Assembly: GCA_011772755.1 (NCBI GenBank)
Contig: WVYX01000082.1
Span: 104,272 to 140,714, forward strand
Length of the DNA: 36,443 bases
Direction of reading: 5' to 3'
DNA from: Gemmatimonadales bacterium
Lineage (GTDB): Bacteria > Gemmatimonadota > Gemmatimonadetes > Gemmatimonadales > GWC2-71-9
The notes under the pieces were generated by a model, which saw only the letters and a program-made list of their open reading frames with translations, ran no database searches and was not told the DNA's origin. Positions 1 through 6,890 of the stretch are shown here, piece by piece. Positions within the stretch are counted from its first letter, which is position 1. Every line of letters starts with the position of its first letter. The position numbers were made by a program, and so were the translations under genes.

Positions 1-97
1 CCAGCACACCGACCTGATAGGCCGCCCTCGCGCCGCCGCCGGAGAGCACGACGGCCAAGGGACCGTCGGCGACACCCCGAACCGCGTTAACGCTCAC
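1..97 (-). CDS. Patatin-like phospholipase, N-terminal fragment
   Basis: Only the first 32 codons lie in the window; the gene runs off the left edge. The translated start contains LAVVLSGGGARAAYQVGVL, which carries the glycine-rich oxyanion-hole motif GGGARAAYQ that opens the patatin/RssA-type phospholipase domain. These enzymes are lipid acyl hydrolases with a Ser-Asp dyad; the GxSxG serine would lie beyond the edge. GTG at 97-95 is taken as the start. A GGAGG at 115-111 is spaced better for TTG at 103-101, so the protein may begin two residues earlier. The gene is divergent from arfB. The family call is good for so short a piece, but substrate and localisation cannot be judged. Confidence 0.75.
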   Translation of the reverse strand, partial: MSVNAVRGVADGPLAVVLSGGGARAAYQVGVL

Positions 98-161
98 GCC
101 CAACAACCTGCCTCCACGTGGACAAACGCGCCAGCTATGGCTTGCCACTGCTCGACCACAC

Positions 162-167
162 TATCTT
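162..167 (+). promoter_or_regulatory. Candidate -10 box (TATCTT) for leaderless arfB
   Basis: TATCTT fits the TANNNT pattern and ends 8 nt before the arfB ATG at 176. No Shine-Dalgarno sequence precedes that ATG and no well-spaced -35 box is visible. Transcription from it would begin at or next to the start codon. One of several similar cases in the window. Confidence 0.3.
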
Positions 168-175
168 GCGTGGCC

Positions 176-583
176 ATGTCGTTCACCGTACCGCCCGACG
201 AGCTTCGCTTCCAGGTCAGCCGGGCAGGCGGCCCCGGCGGACAACATGTGAACAAGACATCCACCCGCGTTGAAGTGCGGTGGAACGTCGTGCGGAGCCC
301 TAGTCTCTCCGAGGAACAGCGCGAGCGTCTGTTGCGCCGGCTCGGCAACCGCATCGACTCCCGCGGCAACTTGCGAGTGGCAGCCGACGAACGCCGCAGC
401 CAGCTCCAGAATCGCGAAGCCGCCGTCGGCCGGCTCACTGCCTTGGTTGCCGAGGCACTCAAGACGCCCAAACCTCGGAAAGAGACCAAACCCCCACGCT
501 CGGCAATCGAGAAACGGCTGGCCGCGAAACGCCAGCGTAGTGCACTCAAGCGCGACCGGCGGCAGGTGGACCCCGAAGACTGA
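176..583 (+). CDS. arfB: Peptidyl-tRNA hydrolase ArfB (ribosome rescue factor)
   Basis: ArfB (YaeJ) enters stalled ribosomes on mRNAs without a stop codon and hydrolyses the peptidyl-tRNA. The 135-aa product has the release-factor catalytic motif GPGGQHVNK with GGQ at about residues 21-23, followed by the class-I RF-like domain. Its C-terminal third is rich in Lys and Arg (KPRKETKPPRSAIEKRLAAKR), the basic tail ArfB places in the empty mRNA channel. Length is normal for the family, and the absence of stop-codon-recognition domains separates it from prfA/prfB. I chose the internal ATG at 176 because family homology starts there (MSFTVPPDELRFQVSR); an in-frame ATG at 137 adds 13 unconvincing residues. 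Neither start has a clear Shine-Dalgarno site. Confidence 0.86.
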   Translation: MSFTVPPDELRFQVSRAGGPGGQHVNKTSTRVEVRWNVVRSPSLSEEQRERLLRRLGNRIDSRGNLRVAADERRSQLQNREAAVGRLTALVAEALKTPKPRKETKPPRSAIEKRLAAKRQRSALKRDRRQVDPED

Positions 584-641
584 CGCGGCGTCACCCGCCA
601 CCATCTCTGAAGCGTACGACCCTCACGGTGGAGAAACGCAG

Positions 642-1109
642 ATGCAGCTCGGCCATGTTCCCTTGGCCCTGTCGATCGCTACATACGACTGGAGTCCCAG
701 GACCATTGTCCTATGCCTGGGTATGCACTTCCTGCCGAACGCGGACTCTTTGGCTGTGCGTGCCGGGTTTGCGAAACCGGAGTTCCACTGCACGCTGACC
801 CACAGCATCTTGTTCGCAGTGGCTGTGAGCGCCGTCGTGGCCTTGGTCTCGCCGCACTACGCCGTTTTCAGTTTCGCGGCGATCATGGCGCACTTCGCAG
901 CGGACATCGGGAGCACAGTCGGCCTGCCCCTGCTCTGGCCGTTCTACAAGAAGAAGTACAGCCTGGCCTTGTGGCAGCACACCGGCTACTGGGGCAGCGA
1001 GATGTACGTCGGCTACTACAAGCAGCCCATCTCTTGGCTGGTGGAGGGTGCCGTAGTCATTTTCTTCCTCTACCGGCTATACGCCATCGGCGTACTGGGT
1101 GGGGCATGA
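642..1109 (+). CDS. DUF457/YdjM-like membrane metal-dependent hydrolase
   Basis: A 156-aa integral membrane protein with hydrophobic segments near residues 20-35, 55-75, 80-100 and 135-150. Conserved-looking polar residues lie at membrane edges: GH near the N-terminus, HFLPNADSL, THS and the MAHFAAD segment. This His/Asp pattern is that of the DUF457/YdjM family, called inner-membrane metal-dependent hydrolases, whose substrates are mostly unknown. The start is supported by GGTGGAG at 627-633, 8 nt before ATG. It is the first gene of a coupled unit: its stop overlaps a small reading frame in ATGA, which in turn overlaps the GMC oxidoreductase. A longer family member is encoded at 15849-16802. 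The family is likely, the function open. Confidence 0.7.
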   Translation: MQLGHVPLALSIATYDWSPRTIVLCLGMHFLPNADSLAVRAGFAKPEFHCTLTHSILFAVAVSAVVALVSPHYAVFSFAAIMAHFAADIGSTVGLPLLWPFYKKKYSLALWQHTGYWGSEMYVGYYKQPISWLVEGAVVIFFLYRLYAIGVLGGA

Positions 1110-1360
1110 ATGACGAGTGGTGGCGCTTCGGCCGGATCCGCACACTTGCGAGTGGCTTCGTGTGGCACGCCGGATTAGGTTTGGAGCGCGCACGGGTAAG
1201 TGGAGGTGGGGTTGTGGGGCTGGCGGTGCACCCACCAGAGGCCTCGCAGACTAGCGGAGAAACCGAAGTGACGGGACGGACGAATGGTGGTGACCTTCTC
1301 CGCGCAGCGGCGGTGCCGCGCCACAGTATGGTGCGGAGCGTCACCCACAACGAACAGTGA
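1106..1360 (+). CDS. Possible 84-aa protein linking DUF457 and GMC genes
   Basis: This frame fills the gap between the DUF457-like gene and the GMC gene. Its ATG overlaps the upstream stop as ATGA (1106-1109) and its stop overlaps the downstream GTG start as GTGA (1357-1360). Two 4-nt overlaps are the classic sign of translational coupling. The GMC start has no Shine-Dalgarno site of its own, so a ribosome arriving from this frame would explain how it is translated. The product starts MNDEWWRFGRIRTL and has no domain, signal peptide or membrane segment that I recognise. Against it, the composition is unremarkable and the overlaps could be chance. It may be a leader or coupling frame rather than a functional protein. 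Confidence 0.35.
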   Translation: MNDEWWRFGRIRTLASGFVWHAGLGLERARVSGGGVVGLAVHPPEASQTSGETEVTGRTNGGDLLRAAAVPRHSMVRSVTHNEQ

Positions 1361-2940
1361 AGCAGAACTGGGACGCCGTCGTCATCGGTACCGGCTTCGG
1401 CGGGAGCGCCGTCGCATTCAAGCTGGCGAAGGCTGGCCTCAGCGTACTGTTGCTGGAGCGCGGACCCTGGGTGGAGCGCGATCAGACGGCGTGGGATCCA
1501 CTCGCCATTCACGTCCGAGGGAAATACCGGGGCGGCAGCCCACAGGAGGTGGACGAGCGGCGGGGTCGCAAGCTGGTCTATCCCAACCACGCCGTGGGTG
1601 GGGCATCGGTCTTCTACGGCGGCGCTTCGTTCCGGCTGCGCACCGAGGATTTCGCCCCGTCTGCACAATTCAACCAGACCGACCACGGATCGCCGCCCCG
1701 GATGGATTGGCCGATCCGCTACGAGGACCTGGCGCCATGGTACGACGAGGCCGAACTCACCATCGGCGTAGCGGGCGTTGACGGATCCGATCCCACAGAA
1801 CCACCTCGGAGCGGTCCCTACCCAGAACCGCCACCCCCCTTCGGATCGTCGGCCCGGCGCCTCGCCGACGCCGCCCGGAATCTCGGACTTCGCCCCTTCC
1901 CCATCCCGCTCGCCATCAACTTCAACGGAAGGCGCCAGCGGCCGAGATGCGTCATGTGCATGACATGCGATCTGTTTCCGTGCAGGATCTCGGCAAAGAA
2001 CGACCTGGCGGTAACCCTGCTGCCAGAAGTGAGCCGCTGCGGCGGCGAGATCCGCGACCGGACCGTCGCCAAGTGCCTGCTGGTGGATGGCAACCGCGTA
2101 AGGGGCATCGAGTGCCTTAGTCTCCGAACCGGAGACACGTACACCGTTCGCTGCGATCTCTGCGTGGTGAGTGGCGGCGCGATCGCCTCTGCGGCCCTGT
2201 TACTGCGCTCCGGCCTCGACCGGGTCGAGCCCCACGGGAGACTCGTTGGTCGGTACCTGATGCGCCACTGCAGCGGAATAGTAATCGGGATCTTCCCCTT
2301 CAAGACGAATCCCGAACGCCAGTTCCACAAGCAGGTGGCGATCACCGACTTCTACTTCGGACAGCCGGGCAGGCGGCCGCAGGGGCCCTGGGGTATGATG
2401 CAGGCGCTACAGACGCCGCCACCGGAGTTAATCGAACACACAGCTCCGTATCCGCTCCCGGCTCGGTGGTGCGGAGTCAAGACCCTGCCGTACCAGGCTT
2501 ATCTACTCTGCCTGGCTCAGGATCTGGCGAACTGGGAGAACCGGGTCGATCTGCACCCGCAGGCCAGGGATCGGTATGGCATGCCCGTAGTCCGCGTATT
2601 TCACAAATACTCCCGACGCGACCTCAGGGCCCGGCAGGCCCTGTACCGGGAGGCGAGACGCATTCTCCGGAAGGCGGGCGCACTGGTGCAGTTTCGTTCG
2701 CCCGTCCACACGTACTCCCATGCCATGGGTACATGCCGCTTCGGCACTAGCCCGGCGTACGCCGTTCTCGATTCCTGGTGCCGCTTCTTCGGCATCCCGA
2801 ATCTGTTCGTGGTCGACGGAAGCTTCATGCCTTCCTCGGGCGGGGTAAATCCAAGCCTGACGATCGCGGCGAATGGGTTGCGAGTCGGGCAGTACATTGC
2901 CGAACAGTGGGACGAAGTCGTGCAGCATCGCGAGCGGTGA
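1357..2940 (+). CDS. GMC-family FAD-dependent oxidoreductase
   Basis: GMC enzymes oxidise alcohols, sugars or polyols with FAD. The 527-aa product begins almost directly with the Rossmann FAD motif GTGFGG (residues 11-16) and an acidic LLERG end of strand 2. The second motif HAVGGASVFYGGAS follows near residue 75. The GMC C-terminal domain has the active-site His in SHAMGTCRFG (H455) and the VVDGSFMPS...NPSLTIAANGLR signature with Asn498. A cysteine cluster C198-x2-C201-x2-C204-x4-C209 sits mid-protein, where relatives often have a shorter Cys motif. No signal peptide is seen, so it is probably cytoplasmic. The GTG start overlaps the upstream small frame, and the stop overlaps the Gfo/Idh/MocA start in GTGA, so the two enzymes are coupled and may act in sequence. 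Substrate unknown. Confidence 0.9.
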   Translation: MKQNWDAVVIGTGFGGSAVAFKLAKAGLSVLLLERGPWVERDQTAWDPLAIHVRGKYRGGSPQEVDERRGRKLVYPNHAVGGASVFYGGASFRLRTEDFAPSAQFNQTDHGSPPRMDWPIRYEDLAPWYDEAELTIGVAGVDGSDPTEPPRSGPYPEPPPPFGSSARRLADAARNLGLRPFPIPLAINFNGRRQRPRCVMCMTCDLFPCRISAKNDLAVTLLPEVSRCGGEIRDRTVAKCLLVDGNRVRGIECLSLRTGDTYTVRCDLCVVSGGAIASAALLLRSGLDRVEPHGRLVGRYLMRHCSGIVIGIFPFKTNPERQFHKQVAITDFYFGQPGRRPQGPWGMMQALQTPPPELIEHTAPYPLPARWCGVKTLPYQAYLLCLAQDLANWENRVDLHPQARDRYGMPVVRVFHKYSRRDLRARQALYREARRILRKAGALVQFRSPVHTYSHAMGTCRFGTSPAYAVLDSWCRFFGIPNLFVVDGSFMPSSGGVNPSLTIAANGLRVGQYIAEQWDEVVQHRER

Positions 2941-3944
2941 AGCAGGTCCATCTCTGCATCGTGGGCTGCGGGAAGATCGCGCGGCTGCACAGCCGTGTTG
3001 CCCGGACGCTCCGCCCACGAGTCCAGCTCTCATACGCCAGCCGGTCGCTCCAGAAAGCCGAACAATATCGGCGCAGGTTCGGCGGCGTCGCGGCGTTTGG
3101 GAGCTACGAGGAGGCCTGTAGCGATCCTCGGACGGACGCCGTGTTGATCACGACACCGCATGCCTTGCACGCCGAACACGCCCGCCTTGCGGCCCGCCAT
3201 GGGAAGCCTCTGCTGATCGAGAAGCCGGTGGCACGAAATCTGGCAGAACTGAAGGAGATCGAGAACGCAGTGGCCGAGGCTGGCGTGATCGCGATGGTGG
3301 CCGAGAACTACTTCTTCAAGCCTCTGGTCCGGGTGCTACGTGAGCACCTCGACCGGGGTGACATCGGCGCACCGCTTTTCATTGAGCTCAATCGTACCGG
3401 CCGGAGCAAGATTGGCGGCTGGCGGGCCGACCCCGTTATGATGGGCGGCGGGGCACTGCTCGAGGGAGGGGTGCACTGGATCAATCTGCTGCTACAGTTG
3501 GGTGGCGATGCGCGACAGGTGCTGGCGGTACGGCCAGAGCAGCGATATACCCTGCTGGCACCTTTCGAGGACAGCCTGCAGGTGCTTGTCAAGTTTACCG
3601 ACGGGGCCGTGGGCAAGCTGCTACATTCGTGGAACCTGGCTAACCGGATCGGCGGCCTCAGCATCTCGAAGATCTACGGTACCGAGGGGAACATTCACTT
3701 TGAGACCAACGGCCTGTTCGTGCTGGTGCTGGGTCACCGGAGGCGTCTGCGCTTGCGGGGTCTACCGGACATCATGGGCTACCGCGGGATGCTCAAGCAC
3801 TTCGTGGCGTGCGTCCGCGACGGCCGACCACCAGCGATGTCGCTGGCTGTGGCGCGCCGCGATCTGGCACTGGTAGCTGCCGCCTACCGATCGCTCGAAA
3901 CCGGACGGTTCGAGCCGTTCACGGAGGATTCCCCCCGTGCTTAG
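2937..3944 (+). CDS. Gfo/Idh/MocA-family NAD(P)-dependent oxidoreductase
   Basis: A 335-aa member of the glucose-fructose oxidoreductase/inositol dehydrogenase/MocA family, which oxidises or reduces sugar, inositol or related hydroxyl groups with NAD(P). The N-terminal Rossmann domain has GCGKIA at residues 10-15 and the family hallmark EKP at 95-97, where Lys96 is the conserved active-site lysine. The C-terminal domain has GGGALLEGGVHWINLL, whose His is in the place of the usual catalytic His. The GTG start at 2937 overlaps the GMC stop by 4 nt and has only a weak ribosome site, so translation is probably coupled. A flavin alcohol oxidase next to a Gfo/Idh/MocA enzyme suggests consecutive redox steps on one carbohydrate-like substrate (inference). 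Confidence 0.92.
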   Translation: MKQVHLCIVGCGKIARLHSRVARTLRPRVQLSYASRSLQKAEQYRRRFGGVAAFGSYEEACSDPRTDAVLITTPHALHAEHARLAARHGKPLLIEKPVARNLAELKEIENAVAEAGVIAMVAENYFFKPLVRVLREHLDRGDIGAPLFIELNRTGRSKIGGWRADPVMMGGGALLEGGVHWINLLLQLGGDARQVLAVRPEQRYTLLAPFEDSLQVLVKFTDGAVGKLLHSWNLANRIGGLSISKIYGTEGNIHFETNGLFVLVLGHRRRLRLRGLPDIMGYRGMLKHFVACVRDGRPPAMSLAVARRDLALVAAAYRSLETGRFEPFTEDSPRA

Positions 3945-3952
3945 GACGTCGA

Positions 3953-4738
3953 ATGCCTGGTGAAGCGGTACACGGCGCGCCGACTGGGGCGTCACGATCA
4001 CGGCCGCTCGTGAGACGCTTCGCGGCAGCGTTCGGGAAGCAGCGAGGCCATCGCCGCTGGGACGTTTTCATTAGAGCCACCGGTGCCGTGGCGCTGTTGG
4101 GCATCCCAACCGTGATCCTGTTTCCGCGACTGGTGCCTCTAGTCTGGCTCGCTGTAGTGGCCATTCCAGCAAACAGCCCGCTCAGCCCGATCACGCCGAC
4201 GGTCTGGGAACCTCTGGTCATGGAGGCCGCAAAGTACGAGAGCCCGATCTGGGTCACTTTGGTCGCACTCACGGTCTACCTGTATATGGAGTACCTGAAC
4301 TGGCACCTGTACTCGTGGGTCCTCAACCGGCAGGTGTTCACCAGACTCAAAGAACATCGTTGGATGCGCAATGGCATCGCACTTTTTGCGCGAGCTCCCT
4401 TCACAACAGTGGCATTCTTTGCGTTTACTCCACTGCCGTTCTGGGCGATTCGCATCGTGGCCATCTTCGATATGTATCCGCTGCGGCAGTTCATGACCGC
4501 CACGGCCGTCGGCAGGTTTCCGCGGCTGCTCGCGTACGCTTGGCTGGGTGCAGCATTGCGCATACCGACAAGCATCATCATAGGCTTCATCGTGGGCACT
4601 ACCGCCATCGTCGTCGTCCGCCGCCTGGCCCGCGGCGAGCGGTTGCTGGCGGATACCGTTCTCGATCACGGAAGGGAGCTGGTGTCGGAGGAGCAACTTG
4701 AGCTCACTTCCACCCGCGTGCCGCCCACGGCGCGCTGA
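3953..4738 (+). CDS. VTT/DedA-like multi-pass membrane protein
   Basis: A 261-aa membrane protein starting 8 nt after the Gfo/Idh/MocA stop. Hydrophobic stretches lie near residues 42-75, 97-125, 145-170 and 195-230. The segment with FFAFTPLPFWAIRIVA, then GRFPRLLAYAWLGAALR, resembles the conserved core of VTT (TVP38/DedA/YqaA-type) proteins: a re-entrant helix with a Pro-rich turn and a GR...R motif before the last helices. Such proteins are linked to lipid scrambling or envelope homeostasis. The ATG at 3953 has a weak AGGAC upstream; a GTG at 4010 is an alternative that would drop a charged 19-residue leader. The C-terminus is hydrophilic and acidic. The family call is moderate because sequence similarity is judged by eye. 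Confidence 0.55.
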   Translation: MPGEAVHGAPTGASRSRPLVRRFAAAFGKQRGHRRWDVFIRATGAVALLGIPTVILFPRLVPLVWLAVVAIPANSPLSPITPTVWEPLVMEAAKYESPIWVTLVALTVYLYMEYLNWHLYSWVLNRQVFTRLKEHRWMRNGIALFARAPFTTVAFFAFTPLPFWAIRIVAIFDMYPLRQFMTATAVGRFPRLLAYAWLGAALRIPTSIIIGFIVGTTAIVVVRRLARGERLLADTVLDHGRELVSEEQLELTSTRVPPTAR

Positions 4739-4813
4739 CACCCCGCAGCAGCGGCGACCCGCGCCGTACCGGCCGCCCACTCGCCTCAGGGTGTGTCGGG
4801 AAGATGCTCGCAG

Positions 4814-5893
4814 CTAGTGCGAGTTGAAGAAACCGCGAACGAATCCCAAGTTGTCCACGATCGTTTCGCGCAGTGTCTTCTCAGCATTCGCTCGTGTGCT
4901 GATATAGCACGCGCCGCAGGTATTCGTGCACGAGAACTCGCGCTGCATGGTACGGTGATCGTTGAAGTACGCCATCACCATGGCGCACGGGGTGAGGCGC
5001 CCATCCGGATTGACGACCAGGAATCGGTAACCGGCCTTGCAGCCATCCATGTGTCCTCGCACCAGAAACCTGTAGAATTTCCACAGAGTGCGCTCGGACG
5101 TGTAGACGGGCATGCCGGCGCGCTTGAGGTCAATGACCTCCTGAATGACCGCCTTCAGCTCGCGCGCAGAGTCAGCGTCCCTGAACGACCCTGCAGCGTC
5201 GTCCGTCCGCAGCATCGTGTAGCAGGAAAAGTTGAGGAATACACCCCATTGTTTGGCGAGACGCACAACGTCCGGCACGGCCCGATAGTTCCAGGTGGTG
5301 ACACAACAATTGAGGAGCACGTCACCTTCACCTGCCAGCTTCCTGCATTGGGGAACCGTCTCAGCCATGCGGTCGAACAGCCCAGGGATACGCCGGAACT
5401 CGCTGTGACGGTCGTCGGGATAATCAATGGAAACCGAGAGTTGATGCATCCCAGCGGCTTTGAGCCTGAGGAAACGCTCCGGCGTCAACTGCGAGGCATT
5501 CGTTACCACCACCACCACGGGGAGACGGCCCGGGTTCGCCACTGCGCTGATGATTTCATCCAAGTCGCCCCGCGCCATCGGCTCGCCGCCGGAGAGGTTC
5601 ACCATGAGCGGCTTGAGCTCCCGGCAGATCGCGCCATATTCCTCAGCAGTCCGGCGTGTCTCCTTGATACGTCCGCCCCAATTGCAGTGCCAGCAGTTGG
5701 CGGTGCAGGCATGCGTGACCTCGAACGAGACTGTGAGGGGATTCTTGCGCCACAGATTCCACACATACCGTGGGGCCACCCTGGGTGCCAACGCTCTCAT
5801 CCAGCTCATTGCTCCCTCGCGGGGATGTGGCACATCGTCACCTGTCACCTCGCCGGGCTCGAATGGCCCCCAAGTTACGGATCGAACATCCAC
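4814..5893 (-). CDS. Radical SAM protein with SPASM-like C-terminal cysteines
   Basis: Radical SAM enzymes cleave S-adenosylmethionine with a [4Fe-4S] cluster to start radical chemistry. The cluster motif is CTANCWHC (Cx3Cx2C, C63/C67/C70 from the GTG at 5893). The SAM-binding GGEP motif follows in VNLSGGEPMARGDL. The C-terminal part has an upstream Cys in DGCKAGYRF, a Cys in LTPCAMV and a terminal CTNTCGAC, like a SPASM or twitch domain holding auxiliary clusters. SPASM proteins often modify peptides or carry out cofactor and lipid chemistry; which applies here is unclear. The GTG has a TATACT box 7 nt upstream and no Shine-Dalgarno site, pointing to a leaderless start. An ATG at 5809 (331 aa) with a modest GAGGGAG is the alternative. 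It converges on the GMC/Gfo unit, leaving only 75 nt between them. Confidence 0.88.
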   Translation of the reverse strand: MDVRSVTWGPFEPGEVTGDDVPHPREGAMSWMRALAPRVAPRYVWNLWRKNPLTVSFEVTHACTANCWHCNWGGRIKETRRTAEEYGAICRELKPLMVNLSGGEPMARGDLDEIISAVANPGRLPVVVVVTNASQLTPERFLRLKAAGMHQLSVSIDYPDDRHSEFRRIPGLFDRMAETVPQCRKLAGEGDVLLNCCVTTWNYRAVPDVVRLAKQWGVFLNFSCYTMLRTDDAAGSFRDADSARELKAVIQEVIDLKRAGMPVYTSERTLWKFYRFLVRGHMDGCKAGYRFLVVNPDGRLTPCAMVMAYFNDHRTMQREFSCTNTCGACYISTRANAEKTLRETIVDNLGFVRGFFNSH

Positions 5894-5900
5894 AGGCGCA

Positions 5901-5906
5901 AGTATA
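5901..5906 (-). promoter_or_regulatory. Candidate -10 box (TATACT) for leaderless radical SAM gene
   Basis: Read on the minus strand, TATACT is a near-consensus -10 hexamer and ends 7 nt before the GTG at 5893. Transcription would start at the start codon. A TTGACT lies farther upstream but 24 nt away, too far to serve as a -35 box. The zinc-ribbon gene starts divergently at 5936, so the two genes share this short region. Confidence 0.4.
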
Positions 5907-5935
5907 GCATCTGCGCCACGCAGGGAAGCTAGTCA

Positions 5936-6241
5936 ATGAAACGATACTGCCCCGAGTGTGGAGCAGAACTCACGCCGCTGATGCTCCGCTGCAGTTGTGG
6001 GTTCGAGTTCCCAGAAGCCCATGACGCGCGGTCGACCCCGGAGCAGCCACGCTGCTGCGTCTGCGCAGCGGCGATGAAGCTCATGGCCGAATGCTGTCCG
6101 TCCTGCGGTGCGGTGGGCTATCCCGCACTGCGATCGCGACGCAGTAAGAAGAGCCTCGGCTCGCCCCACCTACCGCCGCACGTCGGCGGCCCGGAGGGGC
6201 GCGGCTCGCACGGCTCTCAGGAGGCGCACCCTGATGCTTGA
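5936..6241 (+). CDS. Small double zinc-ribbon protein
   Basis: A 101-aa protein whose first 60 residues hold two Cys knuckle pairs. The first has CPECG (C5, C8) and CSCG (C19, C21); the second has the cysteines near 40-43 and CCPSCG (C54, C57). These are zinc-ribbon modules that usually bind nucleic acid or other proteins. The last 35 residues are rich in Ser, Gly, His and Pro with no visible fold. AGGGA at 5922-5926 lies 9 nt before ATG. Its 3' end overlaps the start of the PEBP gene by 8 nt (6234-6241), and the PEBP Shine-Dalgarno site lies within it, so the pair is probably co-translated. Specific function not recognisable. Confidence 0.65.
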   Translation: MKRYCPECGAELTPLMLRCSCGFEFPEAHDARSTPEQPRCCVCAAAMKLMAECCPSCGAVGYPALRSRRSKKSLGSPHLPPHVGGPEGRGSHGSQEAHPDA

Positions 6242-6698
6242 GATCTCAAGTCCCGCATTCGCTGACGGCGGTCCAATACCCCGTGCACACACCTGTGACG
6301 GAGCCGACATGTCACCGCCCCTCGTGGTGACCGGCCCACCCGCGGGCGCCAAGGAGTTGGCGTTGATCGCGGATGATCCCGACGCCCCCGCCGGCACGTG
6401 GGTGCATTGGGTGCTGTACAAAGTTCCACCGTCGATCACCACCCTCCCCGCCGACTTCCCAAAAGAGCCGGAGACCTCCCGCCCGGTCCCAGCACGGCAG
6501 GGAATCAACGACTTCCGCAAGATCGGCTACGGCGGACCCTGCCCACCAAAAGGCCCTCCCCACCGCTACTTCTTCACCCTGTACGCCCTGGACACGGAGT
6601 TGGACGTAGCCGCGGGGGCGACCAAGGCCGCCCTACTCGAGGCGATGAAGGGCCACGTACTGGAAGAGGCGAAGACGATGGGCACGTACGGCAGGTGA
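6234..6698 (+). CDS. YbhB/YbcL family Raf kinase inhibitor-like (PEBP) protein
   Basis: A 154-aa member of the bacterial phosphatidylethanolamine-binding protein family. Signatures in order are SPAF near the N-terminus, the ligand-pocket motif DDPDAPAGTWVHWVLY, and GYGGPCPPKGPPHRYFFTLY, the standard GxxPP.GxHRY block. The length is normal for YbhB/YbcL proteins. These bind small anionic ligands; a precise bacterial role is not established. ATG at 6234 has AGGAGG at 6219-6224 with a 9-nt gap, so this start is secure although longer frames exist upstream. The gene overlaps the zinc-ribbon gene and converges on pntB. Its stop codon is embedded in a GGTGAGCGG word that begins a repeat-like 3' region. 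Confidence 0.93.
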   Translation: MLEISSPAFADGGPIPRAHTCDGADMSPPLVVTGPPAGAKELALIADDPDAPAGTWVHWVLYKVPPSITTLPADFPKEPETSRPVPARQGINDFRKIGYGGPCPPKGPPHRYFFTLYALDTELDVAAGATKAALLEAMKGHVLEEAKTMGTYGR

Positions 6699-6890
6699 GC
6701 GGGGAGCGGGGAGCGGCGCGCGGTACGCGGTGAGCCTGGAGCGGGTGGCGGGCTGTGGCCTAAGCGCGTGCGGTCTGGTTGTGTGTGGTCTGGTAGTCCG
6801 TTCCGAGGCACTGGTCCGCACCCTTGCTCGCGGAGCGAACCACATAACCACAAACGACTAGACGACAGACCGCGCACCGCTCACCAGAGA
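6699..6890. repeat. Intergenic inverted-repeat region between convergent genes
   Basis: The convergent gap between the PEBP gene and pntB is built of recurring GC-rich words. Its left edge repeats GAGCGGG and then reads GCGCGCGGTACGCGGTGAGC. Its right edge is GCGCACCGCTCAC at 6872-6884, the reverse complement of GTGAGCGGTGCGC. Inside, GCGGTCTG near 6769 faces CAGACCGC near 6866, so a long imperfect hairpin is possible. It could end transcription from both sides. The same 13-mer occurs after two other genes in the window. Confidence 0.5.

Noticed and set aside
4793-5932. Long plus-strand reading frame opposite the radical SAM gene
   Set aside because: The minus strand carries clear Cx3Cx2C and GGEP motifs. 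The plus-strand product has no domain, and such mirror frames are common in GC-rich DNA.
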